Assembly: GCA_014381985.1 (NCBI GenBank)
Contig: JACNKP010000081.1
Location: forward strand, 1 to 64,000
Source of the DNA: SAR92 clade bacterium
GTDB lineage: Bacteria > Pseudomonadota > Gammaproteobacteria > Pseudomonadales > Porticoccaceae
Direction: 5' to 3'
Length of the DNA: 64,000 nucleotides
Below are positions 37,404 to 47,373 of this stretch, one piece after another. The notes below the pieces were generated by a model. That model was not told where the DNA came from. It did not search any database and worked only from the letters and a program-made list of their open reading frames with translations. Every line of letters starts with the position of its first letter. Within the stretch, counting starts at the first letter, position 1. A program made the position numbers and the translations under genes.

Positions 37404-38490
37404 TATCGCCATTATCGGCGGCGGTAACGCAGGTATTAGCCTAGCGGCTGCACTAGCTCTGCACGATTCTCCGCTGCGAACCGTTGTCATTGAACCCAGT
37501 CTGCCACAACAGCGAGACTGTAGTTGGGCGCTCTGGGCAAATCGCAAACAGAGTGCCGAGCTGAAATTCGCAATTAAAGGCCAATGGCGACGCTGGCAAG
37601 TCATAGGTCACAGCGGCGCAGTTAAGCATCACAGCAGTACATACAGCTATATTAGCCTCAGTGCAGCAGCCTACATTGAAGAGCGTGAAGCCTCCCTAGA
37701 CGATAAAATTGATCTAGTTCGCGAAAAGGTGGTGTCGGTGGATAGCGATTCAACGGGTGGCTTAGTGGTCACCGACCAGCAGAGCTTTTTGGCCAGCCAC
37801 ATATTTGATAGTCGACCTCCTAAAATGGCTGACGCTAGTTTGCGACAACATTTTCTGGGCTGGGAAATAAAAACCAGCAAACCCATAGATGATGCAGATA
37901 TCGCCACACTCATGGACTTTAGGGTTGATCAATCTCGCGGGTTGCATTTTATTTACGTGCTGCCCTTTAGCGACCAACATTTGCTCATCGAATCCACATT
38001 AATTTCAAGCAGCTTGGAAGACAAACAATGGTATCGCGATGCCCTTAACCAATGGCTGTCTGAACGTGAGATTAAAATAGAATCAACTGTCATGGAAGAA
38101 TATGGTGTGATCCCTATGGATGTTGTGCAGGCACAGCAATACAGTACACCGACAATAGGCGCTTCTAGCGGTGCCGTGCGGCGTTCGTCGGGCTACGCGT
38201 TTAATCATATTCAACAACAGACTCGCGAACTCGCAGCGGGCATCGCCAAGGGAAACTTTGACGTACCTTTGGCGATTAGTAACAAGTTAATCGCCATGGA
38301 TACCATTTTTAATGGTGTGTTGGCTAATAACCCACACCTTGGGCCGGAGCTTTTTATACGCACCGCCAAGGCTTTAAATGGCGATCAATTTGCCCGATTC
38401 ATGCTCGGTAAAGCTAATCTGTGGGATTGGCTTAGAGTGATATTTGCGATGCCAAAAATACCTTTCATAAGGCAACTTTTCCGTGGTTAG
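37387..38490 (+). CDS. crtY: Lycopene beta-cyclase
   Basis: A 367-residue flavoprotein that cyclises both ends of lycopene to give beta-carotene. The N-terminal dinucleotide motif IAIIGGGNAGISLAAAL is clear; the family segment SWALWANR and a later MDFRVDQ region match CrtY-type cyclases. The start is a GTG at 37387, inside crtB, giving a 17-nt overlap. The end overlaps the GTG start of blh by 8 nt. No other lycopene cyclase occurs in the window. Confidence 0.93.
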   Translation: MSTPVDIAIIGGGNAGISLAAALALHDSPLRTVVIEPSLPQQRDCSWALWANRKQSAELKFAIKGQWRRWQVIGHSGAVKHHSSTYSYISLSAAAYIEEREASLDDKIDLVREKVVSVDSDSTGGLVVTDQQSFLASHIFDSRPPKMADASLRQHFLGWEIKTSKPIDDADIATLMDFRVDQSRGLHFIYVLPFSDQHLLIESTLISSSLEDKQWYRDALNQWLSEREIKIESTVMEEYGVIPMDVVQAQQYSTPTIGASSGAVRRSSGYAFNHIQQQTRELAAGIAKGNFDVPLAISNKLIAMDTIFNGVLANNPHLGPELFIRTAKALNGDQFARFMLGKANLWDWLRVIFAMPKIPFIRQLFRG

Positions 38491-39373
38491 CACCTTGCTT
38501 TTAAATCCAATAAGCTACTTAGCTATCGTAGCGATACTGCTGGTTGGCGTCCCTCATGGTGGACTTGATGGTGCCGTAGCTCGACGCTCAGGCTGGCCTC
38601 AGCATCGAACTGCATGGCTTAGTTTTCATGCCGTCTATATTGGCCTTGCGGCATTGGTGGCGTGGTTGTGGTGGCTGGCACCTCTTACTAGCTTGATTGT
38701 ATTTTTAGGAATTTCGGCATTCCACTTTGGCAGTAGTGATATTTGCCACATTGAGTCCCCCAGCCATCCCAGAGCATGGCCAGCACTGACGGCTAATGCA
38801 GGGTTGGTGACTATAGCCATACCCACTTTCCAGGCAGGCACGGTGGGGCCTCTATTTACAGTATTAGTGGGTTTTGAAAACAGCACATGGTTACTGGCCC
38901 AGATTCAAAATATTTTCTTACCCTGGATGTTGACGGTGTTTGGCTTTGTGATCTACGCCCTGTGGGTTCCTCAGTGGCGTGTTGTGCTGGCCAATCTCTT
39001 ATTCCTTATCATTCTCGCCTATAGCTTGCCGCCGCTGGTTAGTTTTGCCTTATATTTTTGTTGTTGGCACAGCCGCAGGCATCTACAGCGCACCTGGCGC
39101 AGCCTACCTGTCGATCACCGTCGACGCTGTGGACGTGAAGCCTTGCTTTATAGCCTTATGGCTTATAGCGCGGGGGCTCTATTTTTGCTGTGGTATAAAT
39201 CCCAAGGATTAGAATCCTTGTCTGAACTGTCTTCAGCAATCATCCAATTGACCTTTATTGGCCTAGCCGCACTTACTGTGCCGCATATGCTGCTGGTAGA
39301 TTTTTTTGATAAAGCGCCGTTGTCATTAAGTCACCCTCAGCCCACCACCATAAGAGATTATAAAGATGCCTGA
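38483..39373 (+). CDS. blh: Beta-carotene 15,15'-dioxygenase (Brp/Blh family)
   Basis: A 296-residue integral membrane oxygenase that cleaves beta-carotene into two molecules of retinal, the proteorhodopsin chromophore. Histidines expected to bind the iron are seen in VPHGGLDGA, SAFHFGSSD and WHSRRH, each within predicted helices, matching Brp/Blh proteins. The start is a GTG at 38483 that overlaps crtY; its end overlaps the idi ATG by 8 nt. The presence of this gene makes the cassette a complete retinal pathway. Confidence 0.95.
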   Translation: MVSTLLLNPISYLAIVAILLVGVPHGGLDGAVARRSGWPQHRTAWLSFHAVYIGLAALVAWLWWLAPLTSLIVFLGISAFHFGSSDICHIESPSHPRAWPALTANAGLVTIAIPTFQAGTVGPLFTVLVGFENSTWLLAQIQNIFLPWMLTVFGFVIYALWVPQWRVVLANLLFLIILAYSLPPLVSFALYFCCWHSRRHLQRTWRSLPVDHRRRCGREALLYSLMAYSAGALFLLWYKSQGLESLSELSSAIIQLTFIGLAALTVPHMLLVDFFDKAPLSLSHPQPTTIRDYKDA

Positions 39374-40367
39374 TATTATCCGCCGCAAAGCTGATCATGT
39401 TCAATTAGCTCTATCTTTAGATCACCAGTCATCCCAAGGTGCAGGCTTTGACCGGATGAGTTTTCAGCATAATGCTTTGCCTGAGCTTGCATTGTCGTCT
39501 GTTGATAGCAGCACAGAGTTTTTGGGTCACCAAATAAGTGCGCCCTTTTTAATTGGCGCCATGACCGGTGGTTACGCACATGGCGACAAGATCAATAGAC
39601 ATTTAGCGGAAGCTGCTGAGCAATGTTCTATCCCTATGGCGCTTGGGTCGCAGCGGCCCGCACTTGAGCAAAATTTAAGCCAAAAGGTCCGCCGCTGGGC
39701 GCCAAAGGCAATATTGTTGGGTAATATTGGTGGTACACAACTTGCGCAGTTGGGAGTTGATCTTGCCTATAGAGCAGTTGAAAGTATCGAGGCTAACGCA
39801 CTGATTATTCACTTAAACCCATTGCAAGAGTTGGTTCAACCTAATGGCGATCAAGATTGGCGTGGTGTGCTTGATGGTATTGAGCGTTGTTGTGAGTCTC
39901 TTCCGGTGCCGGTGATCATCAAAGAGGTGGGTGCCGGAATATCTCCCTATACGGCCCAGCGTTTGGTGGATGTGGGCGTGCAATGGATTGATGTTGCTGG
40001 TCGCGGTGGTACCCGTTGGGCCAGCATTGAGAGCGCCCGCAATAATGCTACCAGAGTACAGCAGGTGGCCGAGCCCTTCATGGATTGGGGAATGGATACG
40101 GTGGACCTGGTGCCTATGGTTCGTCAGCAGTGCAGTGAGACAAAATTAATTGCCTCTGGCGGTGTTCGCCATGGCCTCGACATTGCATGCTCCATACGTT
40201 TGGGTGCCCAGATGGCAGCGCTGGCGCAACCTTTTTTGCAGCCGGCACTTGAGTCCACAGAATCGGTGGTCAATAAAATTGAACTCCTTAGGGATCAATT
40301 ACGCTGGGCCATGTTTTTAACCGGCTCCCCCTCATTATCGGCATTGCGATCTGCACCCTTGCAATAG
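39366..40367 (+). CDS. fni: Type 2 isopentenyl-diphosphate delta-isomerase (FMN)
   Basis: A 333-residue FMN/NADPH-dependent enzyme that interconverts IPP and DMAPP, supplying the starter for prenyl chains. The N-terminal RRKADHVQLAL, the MTGGYAHGDKINRHLAEAAE region, GSQRP and the FMN-phosphate site around GRGGTRWASIE are type-2 signatures, unlike the Nudix-type Idi. It is the last gene of the crt operon, overlapping blh by 8 nt. Its inclusion suggests isoprenoid flux is boosted together with retinal synthesis. Confidence 0.94.
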   Translation: MPDIIRRKADHVQLALSLDHQSSQGAGFDRMSFQHNALPELALSSVDSSTEFLGHQISAPFLIGAMTGGYAHGDKINRHLAEAAEQCSIPMALGSQRPALEQNLSQKVRRWAPKAILLGNIGGTQLAQLGVDLAYRAVESIEANALIIHLNPLQELVQPNGDQDWRGVLDGIERCCESLPVPVIIKEVGAGISPYTAQRLVDVGVQWIDVAGRGGTRWASIESARNNATRVQQVAEPFMDWGMDTVDLVPMVRQQCSETKLIASGGVRHGLDIACSIRLGAQMAALAQPFLQPALESTESVVNKIELLRDQLRWAMFLTGSPSLSALRSAPLQ

Positions 40368-40793
40368 AACAAAAATAGACTAGATATGAAGCTTTAGGGA
40401 TCGATATTGTGTCTCGGTTTATTGTTTGTGAGCTCACGAAATCAGCTATGCTAAAAGTTAATGCTAGAGCCGTCCTCGATCCTGTTGTTAATAGCTGGGT
40501 ATCAGCTTAATTAATAGGCATTGTCTGATTGTACTTTTGTTGATTCTAGGTCTTTATTATCTAAACTAAGCCCAATAGTCGACGCTGGCGAAAGATATCA
40601 CCGCTTTATCTCATATTAAGTGCGTTTAATCTCAAACATACAGCACCACCATCCAGACTGTTTTAATCTTGGGGACGTATAAAATGCTGACGGAAGTTTC
40701 TTAGCGTGGGGACTATAAATTAAAGTAACGTCATGCTCGCGGCAGCAGTTAAAATAAAATTTAAAATCGGTACTTAATTTCAGGGGATTTAAA
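40368..40793. other. Intergenic region before the TonB receptor, no gene seen
   Basis: About 425 bp between the end of the crt operon and the TonB-dependent receptor. I found no RNA gene, clear terminator or credible ORF; the track's 77-aa minus frame overlaps the receptor start and is a shadow. The region presumably holds the receptor promoter and a long leader. Confidence 0.5.
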
Positions 40794-43760
40794 ATGATAT
40801 TCAGAAAGAGTCTACTCTCATCAAGCGTTGCATTAGCGCTGATTGGCACTGCAGTTCCGGCGTTCGCTCAGGACGAGGGTGTGATAGAAGAAATTATTGT
40901 CACAGGCGGCATTAGGGGTAGCTTGAAAGCCTCTATGGATATCAAACGTGATTCACAAGGCGTTGTTGATGCCATTTCTGCCGAAGATATGGGTAAGTTC
41001 CCAGATCAAAACTTGGCAGAGTCCCTGCAGCGTATTACCGGTGTTTCTATTAATAGAGAGCGTGGTGAGGGAAGTAGGGTAACAGTGCGAGGCTTTGGCC
41101 CTGACTATAACCTAGTCACCTTTAATGGTCGACAGATGCCAACCCACAGTGACACCAGTCGCTCGTTTGATTTTGGTGACTTAGCCTCTGAGGGCATTGC
41201 AGGTGTTCAGGTTTACAAAACTGGTAGAGCAGACATACCTACAGGTGGTATCGGATCTTCAATCAATATTTCTACTACGAAGCCTCTGGATGATCCCGGT
41301 CAGAAAATGAGTGGTACTATCAAGATGGTAGCGGACACCTCAACTCGAGAGGGTGATGAAATCACTCCAGAGTTCTCAGGTATCTACTCTAATACGTTTG
41401 CAGATGACACTATTGGTATCGCGATTACCGCTGTGTCTCAGACTCGTCATAATGGCGTCAATGCTGTTGAGACCCAGGGCTGGTTTACTAGTGCAGGTGA
41501 TATATCGGGTGCAAATGGTATTCCCAATGATGAAAATCAGGTTAACCGTCCGCAAAGCGCAGATGAATTCTACTCGATCCCTCAGCAGGTTGCCTATGCT
41601 ATCAATGAGTATGAGTCGGTTCGAAAAAATGGGCAGCTAGTGTTGCAATGGGCGCCAAGTGATGCGATCACCGCTACGGTAGATTATGTTCATTCTGAAC
41701 TTGATTTAGAGCGTCGAATGAGTGATATGTCTGCGTGGTTTAGTAATGGCGCAGCGCCAGGGCAGTCCTCGACATGGACGGATGGACCTCAGGCTTCACC
41801 ATTAGTCTATCAAGAGGATGTGAACAACGCTGACTTTGCAATGGGCATGCACCGAGATGGTAGAAAGAGTGAAAACAACTCGGTTGGTTTTAATCTTGAA
41901 TGGCAGGCCTCAGATGCTCTTGTTTTAGAACTGGATTATCATGATTCAAGCGCAGAGTATGGCGCAAATAGCCCCTATGGCACTAGTTCTTTGGTGACCA
42001 TTGCCAGTTTCAACAAGGTTGGACAAACTGTTTATTACGGTCAAGAAATGCCCGTCTTAGAGCTAGATATGAATTCTGGCGGTGAAGCGAATCGCCCACT
42101 GTACAAGAACGACATCGTGGTAACGGGTAGCGTTTTTACTAACAGTGCAGCAAAAATGGACATCGAGCAGTCTAAGTTTAGCGGTACTTTTGATTGGACT
42201 GACGAATCTAGTATTGACTTTGGTGTGCAGTTGACTGAAGTATCCAACCGAGCTGTCAGCAAGACTGTTCAGTTAGATAATTGGGGTGGTCTTACACTGC
42301 CCGGTGAGTTGAGTGATATTGTGGTTCGTTCATCCATTGATGGCCAGTTTGATCAACTGGGCGGAAGTAATGATCCGCGTCAGCAGACCGAATACTTTAC
42401 AGCCGATTTAGCAGATGCAATAGCCGTTGCTGAGGCACGTTATGCCACGCTCGGTATTCCATATGCCCAGGTAGGTGATTGTGGTACTGGATACTGCGCT
42501 TCTACCGACTGGAATGTAGACAAAAGAACTACAGAAGAGACAACGGCAGCCTATATTCAATGGAGGCTTTCGACCGAGTATGAAAGTATGCCGGTCAATA
42601 TGAAGCTAGGCATTCGTCACGAATCAACCGATGTTACTTCTGCTGCCTTAGCACCGACCTACAGCGACGTGTATTGGGTTGGTGGCAATGAATTTACTCT
42701 TGTTGAAGCATTAGATGCAGATGGCAATTCCATTCAGGCGTTTGATGATTATACAGGCGACTATGATGTCGTGCTGCCTAACTTGGATTTTGACATTGAG
42801 GTTATGCAGGATGTCATCCTCCGGGCTTCTTGGAGTAAAACAATTACTCGACCTAGCTTTAAAGATATTCAGGGTGGCGTAACGGTTAGCGGTATCTCCT
42901 TTAAAAATAACGGTGGGTTTGCCGGTGGTGGTAATCCTGGTCTAGAGCCCATTGAGTCAACTAACTTTGATCTGTCTGCTGAGTGGTATTACGATGAGTA
43001 CAGCTACGTGTCGGTCGGATACTTCGATAAAGATGTTAAAAACTTTATTGGATCTTCAGTACTTCCCGCCGAGCCACTGTTTAACTTAAACTGGCCCTTA
43101 GGTGGTGTGCTGTATGATCAGGCAGTTGCAGAGAGTGGTATTGATCCCTTGAACTACTCTGAAGTTGGTGCCTACATTTTACAAAACTATGGGGGCAACG
43201 TGGCCATTTCAGAAGTCGGTGGTCAGCCAGCCATATTTGGCGTCGATGGTGATCCAATTCTGACCTTCCAAGTGACTGCGCCGGCTAACCAAAGAGATGC
43301 TAAGGTTGATGGTATTGAGCTTAATATCCAGCATAATTTTGGTGATAGTGGTTTCGGTATGATTGCCAACGCTACCTTTGTAAATGCTGATGTCGCCTAT
43401 GACAATATGCAGATCGATTCTCAGTTTGTCCTTGATGGCTTGAGTGACTCAGCTAACCTTGTCGGCTTCTATGATAAGGACGGCCTTCAGGTACGATTAG
43501 CTTACAACTGGCGTGATGATTACTTGGCGGGCGTAGGGCAGGGAGCAGGTACCTATACTAACCCGACGAATGTTGAGGCCTTTGGTCAGCTGGATATTAG
43601 CGCAAGCTATGAGTATAGCGAGAATTTATCCTTTTTCTTTGCAGGTATTAACGTGCTTGAAGAAACCTATAATGTATATGGTCGAGATAAGTTGCAAGTA
43701 TTACAGGCTGGTCAAACCGGTGCACGGTATGACCTGGGTGTAAGATATACCTTTAAGTAA
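40794..43760 (+). CDS. TonB-dependent receptor (Caulobacter/Xanthomonas glycan-type)
   Basis: A 988-residue outer-membrane transporter. A cleavable signal peptide ends at AFAQ; the TonB box is probably EEIIVTGG, followed by a plug domain (SLKASMDIKRDSQGVVDAISAEDMGKFPD..NLAESLQRITGVSI) and a large beta-barrel ending with a terminal aromatic-Lys (YTFK). This plug is typical of the large TonB receptors of Caulobacter, Xanthomonas and marine gammaproteobacteria that import oligosaccharides or other large nutrients. The downstream halogenase, SapC and cupin genes are a recurring partner set for this receptor class. The ligand is unknown; no glycoside hydrolase is adjacent. Confidence 0.93.
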   Translation: MIFRKSLLSSSVALALIGTAVPAFAQDEGVIEEIIVTGGIRGSLKASMDIKRDSQGVVDAISAEDMGKFPDQNLAESLQRITGVSINRERGEGSRVTVRGFGPDYNLVTFNGRQMPTHSDTSRSFDFGDLASEGIAGVQVYKTGRADIPTGGIGSSINISTTKPLDDPGQKMSGTIKMVADTSTREGDEITPEFSGIYSNTFADDTIGIAITAVSQTRHNGVNAVETQGWFTSAGDISGANGIPNDENQVNRPQSADEFYSIPQQVAYAINEYESVRKNGQLVLQWAPSDAITATVDYVHSELDLERRMSDMSAWFSNGAAPGQSSTWTDGPQASPLVYQEDVNNADFAMGMHRDGRKSENNSVGFNLEWQASDALVLELDYHDSSAEYGANSPYGTSSLVTIASFNKVGQTVYYGQEMPVLELDMNSGGEANRPLYKNDIVVTGSVFTNSAAKMDIEQSKFSGTFDWTDESSIDFGVQLTEVSNRAVSKTVQLDNWGGLTLPGELSDIVVRSSIDGQFDQLGGSNDPRQQTEYFTADLADAIAVAEARYATLGIPYAQVGDCGTGYCASTDWNVDKRTTEETTAAYIQWRLSTEYESMPVNMKLGIRHESTDVTSAALAPTYSDVYWVGGNEFTLVEALDADGNSIQAFDDYTGDYDVVLPNLDFDIEVMQDVILRASWSKTITRPSFKDIQGGVTVSGISFKNNGGFAGGGNPGLEPIESTNFDLSAEWYYDEYSYVSVGYFDKDVKNFIGSSVLPAEPLFNLNWPLGGVLYDQAVAESGIDPLNYSEVGAYILQNYGGNVAISEVGGQPAIFGVDGDPILTFQVTAPANQRDAKVDGIELNIQHNFGDSGFGMIANATFVNADVAYDNMQIDSQFVLDGLSDSANLVGFYDKDGLQVRLAYNWRDDYLAGVGQGAGTYTNPTNVEAFGQLDISASYEYSENLSFFFAGINVLEETYNVYGRDKLQVLQAGQTGARYDLGVRYTFK

Positions 43761-43798
43761 GCTTTAAAACCTTGTAGGTATAGCAGATTGTAAAAGTG

Positions 43799-43830
43799 GC
43801 CGCTTAAATTTTTAAGCGGCTTCTTTTTTT
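43799..43830 (+). terminator. Intrinsic terminator after the TonB receptor
   Basis: GCCGCTTAAA / TTTAAGCGGC forms a stem of 8-10 bp, followed by TTCTTTTTTT. It separates the receptor transcript from the halogenase operon. Confidence 0.85.
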
Positions 43831-43942
43831 GTGGCATGTAAAGCAATAATATTATTTGAGTTGTGGCTCAGTGAGTTAAGCTATTGAAGCTAGCGTTTTG
43901 AGCGGCTATTCTAGGTTGATTACACGGCGTAGGTACTAGGCA

Positions 43943-45523
43943 TTGGAAGAGCAAAAAATTACTCGTTTAGTCATTGTTGGTGGCGGCACTGCAGGGTGGC
44001 TTACGGCCGGTATTATTGCTGCCGAACATTTCGTTGATTCTAAAACAAAGACCAATGAGCATAGCTTTGAGCTGACCCTCATCGAGTCCCCTGATATTGC
44101 AACCATAGGCGTGGGTGAAGGAACCTGGCCCTCCATGCGTTCGACATTGCAGAAAATGGGGATCTCTGAGACTGAGTTTATTCGCGAATGTGATGCTAGT
44201 TTTAAGCAAGGGACTCTCTTTAAAGGTTGGAAAACTGGTCACGACGATGCCTACACGCACCCTTTTACAATTCCCCATGCATATGCTGAGACTAACCTAG
44301 CCCCGCAATGGCACAGCTTTCGGGATAAGGTTGATTTTGCAGAGGCGGTGTCATCACAAAACACTTTGATGTTTAAGGGCTTGGCTCCAAAACAAATATC
44401 GACACCAGAGTTTGCCTTCAATGTGAACTATGGTTACCACCTCGATGCAGGTAAGTTCGCTGAATTCTTACGTCGGCACTGCGTCGAAAAGCTTGGGGTT
44501 AAACACCTTAGGGCTAATGTTACTGGGGTTATTTCAGCTGAAAATGGTGATATAGCCTCTGTCACTACAGATGTTTGTGGCGATATTCAGGCAGATCTAT
44601 TTATTGACTGCAGTGGTTCGCGAGCGTTGCTATTAGGCGAGCATTATGGCGTTGCAATATCCTCTAAAAACGACGTCTTATTTAATGACACGGCACTGGC
44701 AGCTCAGGTCCCTTACACAAAAGAGAGCGATGCGATTGAGTCGAGTACACTGTCAACGGCCCAAACTGCGGGTTGGATTTGGGATATTGGTTTACCGTCA
44801 AGACGTGGCATTGGGCATGTGTATTCTAGCCGCCATAATTCTGAGGGGCGTGCGACGGAGGAATTACTAGCCTATATAGCCTCAACAGTGAGTCAACAGG
44901 CAGCCGAGGCCGCCACTATTCGTAGGCTGGATTTTATACCTGGCCACAGAACTAAGTTTTGGCACAAAAACTGTGTTGCCATAGGTATGTCGGCAGGGTT
45001 TATTGAGCCTTTGGAGGCCTCAGCGCTTGTATTGGTGGAGCTTTCAGCGGCTATGATAGCCGATCAACTACCGGCGAATCGGCACATAATGGATATTGTG
45101 GCTAAGCGGTTTAATGAAAAGTTTTTATACCGATGGGACCGCATTATTGATTTCCTGAAATTGCACTATGTTTTGAGTGAGCGACGAGACACTGCTTACT
45201 GGCGAGATAATTGTGACCTGAGCACGATTCCCAAAAGTCTGTCTGAAAGGCTGGAGATTTGGCGGCACCAATGTCCCTGGCACAGGGATGCTGTCCATGT
45301 AGATGAAATGTTTCCTTCAGCCAGTTTTCAATATGTGCTCTATGGCATGGGTTTCGTCACTCAGCAGAGCTCTTTAGGGTCTCGCACCGATCGAGAGGCT
45401 GCCAATATAGGCATGCAATTATTCCAAGAGAACGCGGACAAAACGCAACGGTTGGTTGGTATGTTGCCGAGCAATCGAGAACTGATTGATAAAATTAGCA
45501 CTTACGGTTTTCAAAAAATATAA
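43943..45523 (+). CDS. Tryptophan-halogenase family flavoprotein, divergent copy
   Basis: A 526-residue FAD protein of the PrnA/RebH-type family. The FAD fold GGGTAGWLTAG and GVGEGTWPS are present. The lysine that carries the chloramine in real halogenases is conserved (Lys88), and so is the catalytic Glu (Glu358). However, the WxWxIP signature reads WIWDIG (residues 278-283), with Gly for Pro, and the PLEST motif is PLEAS. It may therefore not halogenate tryptophan. The start is a TTG at 43943 with a poor ribosome site, so the N-terminus is uncertain. It heads a four-gene run with SapC, cupin and a second halogenase-like protein. Substrate unknown. Confidence 0.87.
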   Translation: MEEQKITRLVIVGGGTAGWLTAGIIAAEHFVDSKTKTNEHSFELTLIESPDIATIGVGEGTWPSMRSTLQKMGISETEFIRECDASFKQGTLFKGWKTGHDDAYTHPFTIPHAYAETNLAPQWHSFRDKVDFAEAVSSQNTLMFKGLAPKQISTPEFAFNVNYGYHLDAGKFAEFLRRHCVEKLGVKHLRANVTGVISAENGDIASVTTDVCGDIQADLFIDCSGSRALLLGEHYGVAISSKNDVLFNDTALAAQVPYTKESDAIESSTLSTAQTAGWIWDIGLPSRRGIGHVYSSRHNSEGRATEELLAYIASTVSQQAAEAATIRRLDFIPGHRTKFWHKNCVAIGMSAGFIEPLEASALVLVELSAAMIADQLPANRHIMDIVAKRFNEKFLYRWDRIIDFLKLHYVLSERRDTAYWRDNCDLSTIPKSLSERLEIWRHQCPWHRDAVHVDEMFPSASFQYVLYGMGFVTQQSSLGSRTDREAANIGMQLFQENADKTQRLVGMLPSNRELIDKISTYGFQKI

Positions 45524-45569
45524 ACTAGTGGTCTTTTAATTGTAGAAACCAAATATTGCGGGAGAAAAA

Positions 45570-46295
45570 ATGAGTAACTCCGTCATACTCAACAATGCTA
45601 TTCATAAAGATTTAAAGGTGATTACCAAGACAGGTGAGGCCTATGGCAGTAATGTTATGCACGCCATGACCTTTCCTGCGGAATTTCGTGATGTACAATC
45701 TTGTTATCCCATCTTCTTCTGTAAGGATCCAGCGACTGGGCAATTTTATCCGACCGCACTGTTTGGCTTTGAGAAAGACCAAAATCTGTTTCTCCATGGC
45801 GATAGTTGGGAGGCCAGCTATATTCCGATGATGATTAAACGGCATCCATTTTTAATTGGTTTTCAGGCTGATCCAGAGAAAGGCGAAGGGGCTAAAAAAC
45901 CTATTATTTCAATCGATATGGATAATCCTCGTATTAGTCAGACTGAAGGTGAGGCATTATTTACTGATAGTGGCGATCCTAGTGAATACCTAAAGCAGTC
46001 AATGGCCAGATTAGAGGCGATACATCGTGGCCATGAGCACAACAAGCTCTTTATCGAAGCACTACTTAAAAATGAGTTATTACAGTCATTTACCTTAGAA
46101 ATCACTCTCAATAACGGCTCTAACAACAAGCTTTCGGGCTTTTACACCATTGATGAGGAAAATTTGCATAAGCTAGGTGCAGAGGCTTTAGCTAGCTTGC
46201 ATTCCCAAGGGTTTCTGCAGGCAATTTATATGACGGTCGCCTCCTTCGCCCGTATTCGACCTATGATAGATAAACAGAACGCCATACTCGCCTAG
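45570..46295 (+). CDS. SapC family protein
   Basis: A 241-residue protein matching the SapC family (named after a Campylobacter surface-layer associated protein). Typical blocks are SCYPIFFCKDPATGQF, ALFGFEKDQNLFL and a PFLIGFQ segment. No signal peptide or membrane segment is visible. The molecular function of SapC proteins is not established. They recur beside TonB receptors and tryptophan-halogenase genes in Caulobacter-like and marine gammaproteobacteria, which is the context seen here. The start ATG follows a GGAG-type ribosome site. Confidence 0.88.
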   Translation: MSNSVILNNAIHKDLKVITKTGEAYGSNVMHAMTFPAEFRDVQSCYPIFFCKDPATGQFYPTALFGFEKDQNLFLHGDSWEASYIPMMIKRHPFLIGFQADPEKGEGAKKPIISIDMDNPRISQTEGEALFTDSGDPSEYLKQSMARLEAIHRGHEHNKLFIEALLKNELLQSFTLEITLNNGSNNKLSGFYTIDEENLHKLGAEALASLHSQGFLQAIYMTVASFARIRPMIDKQNAILA

Positions 46296-46339
46296 TATAT
46301 GGGCGATATTTTTATCATTGTGCCAAAGGATAAATAGCT

Positions 46340-47353
46340 ATGCTGAAGGTTGACACGAAGGTTCAGGAGATAGAGGGCTGTTTTCCTGGGCGGCTTCCTG
46401 AAGAGGTACTTTTGTCTACCCAACCACTGGTGATGAGAGGGCTAGTCGCTGATTGGCCCATGGTTAAGGCCGCAAACAAGTCATCAGACAATGCCTTAGA
46501 TTACCTAGGGCAGTTTGATAGTGGGCGACCTTTAACCGCTATGCTGGGTTGTCCAGAAATAGAGGGCAGGATTTTTTACAATGATGATTTAACGGGCTTT
46601 AATTTTGACTATGCTCGAATAGACTTACAAGAGGTTTTCTCTCGGTTAAGAGATTCCCAGGTAAAACATAAACCACCAATGGTGTATGTCGGCTCAACTA
46701 ATATTGATAATTGGTTGCCGGGGTTTCGCAAAGAAAATGATTTAGCGCTAGATGATTACAGCCCTATGGCTAGCGTCTGGATAGGCAACCGCAGTAGAGT
46801 GGCCGCCCACTATGATTTTCCTACTAACATTGCTTGCTCTGTGGCTGGCCGTCGTCGTTTCACGCTGTTTCCGCCTAATCAATTAAATAATCTTTACGTG
46901 GGGCCGATTGATGTAACTCCTGCAGGCCAACCAATCAGTATGGTTGACTTCTCAAACCCCGATTATCAGAAATTCCCACGCTTTAAAGATGCTTTAAAAA
47001 CAGCGCAAACCATTGAGCTCGAGCCGGGAGATGCGATTTTGGTACCCAGCATGTGGTGGCACCATGTGGAGTCGCTTAGCGATGTTAATGTGCTAGTTAA
47101 TTATTGGTGGCGGACCACACCTTATTATTTAGGTGGCCCTTTAAATGTGCTTCAACATGCCATGCTGGGATTAAGGGACTTACCTCCAGAGCAGAGAGAT
47201 GTTTGGCGAGATATTTTTGAGCATTACATATTTAACCCATCTGACGAGAATTTGGCCCATATTCCTGAAGAGGCTAGGGGCGTTCTTAATAAAATTGATG
47301 AGACCACGGCCACAAAACTACGTGATCTCCTTATCAATAAACTGAAACACTAG
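46340..47353 (+). CDS. JmjC-like cupin protein, probable Fe(II)/2-oxoglutarate oxygenase
   Basis: A 337-residue protein of the cupin_8/JmjC-like group. The facial triad looks complete: His157 and Asp159 in AAHYDFPTNIAC and His241 or His242 in PSMWWHHVESL. The following RRRFTLFPP and the GDAILVPSMWW blocks are characteristic of this group, which contains hydroxylases of proteins or small molecules. With these residues it is likely catalytically active. It lies between SapC and the second halogenase, 44 and 20 bp away, in one operon. Substrate unknown; modification of a protein or of an imported compound are both possible. Confidence 0.88.
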   Translation: MLKVDTKVQEIEGCFPGRLPEEVLLSTQPLVMRGLVADWPMVKAANKSSDNALDYLGQFDSGRPLTAMLGCPEIEGRIFYNDDLTGFNFDYARIDLQEVFSRLRDSQVKHKPPMVYVGSTNIDNWLPGFRKENDLALDDYSPMASVWIGNRSRVAAHYDFPTNIACSVAGRRRFTLFPPNQLNNLYVGPIDVTPAGQPISMVDFSNPDYQKFPRFKDALKTAQTIELEPGDAILVPSMWWHHVESLSDVNVLVNYWWRTTPYYLGGPLNVLQHAMLGLRDLPPEQRDVWRDIFEHYIFNPSDENLAHIPEEARGVLNKIDETTATKLRDLLINKLKH

Positions 47354-47373
47354 AATAGTAAGAGGACTTTTGT

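Noticed and set aside
40616-40849. 77-aa minus-strand ORF before the TonB receptor
   Set aside because: It overlaps the receptor's start and signal peptide on the other strand and shows no family features.
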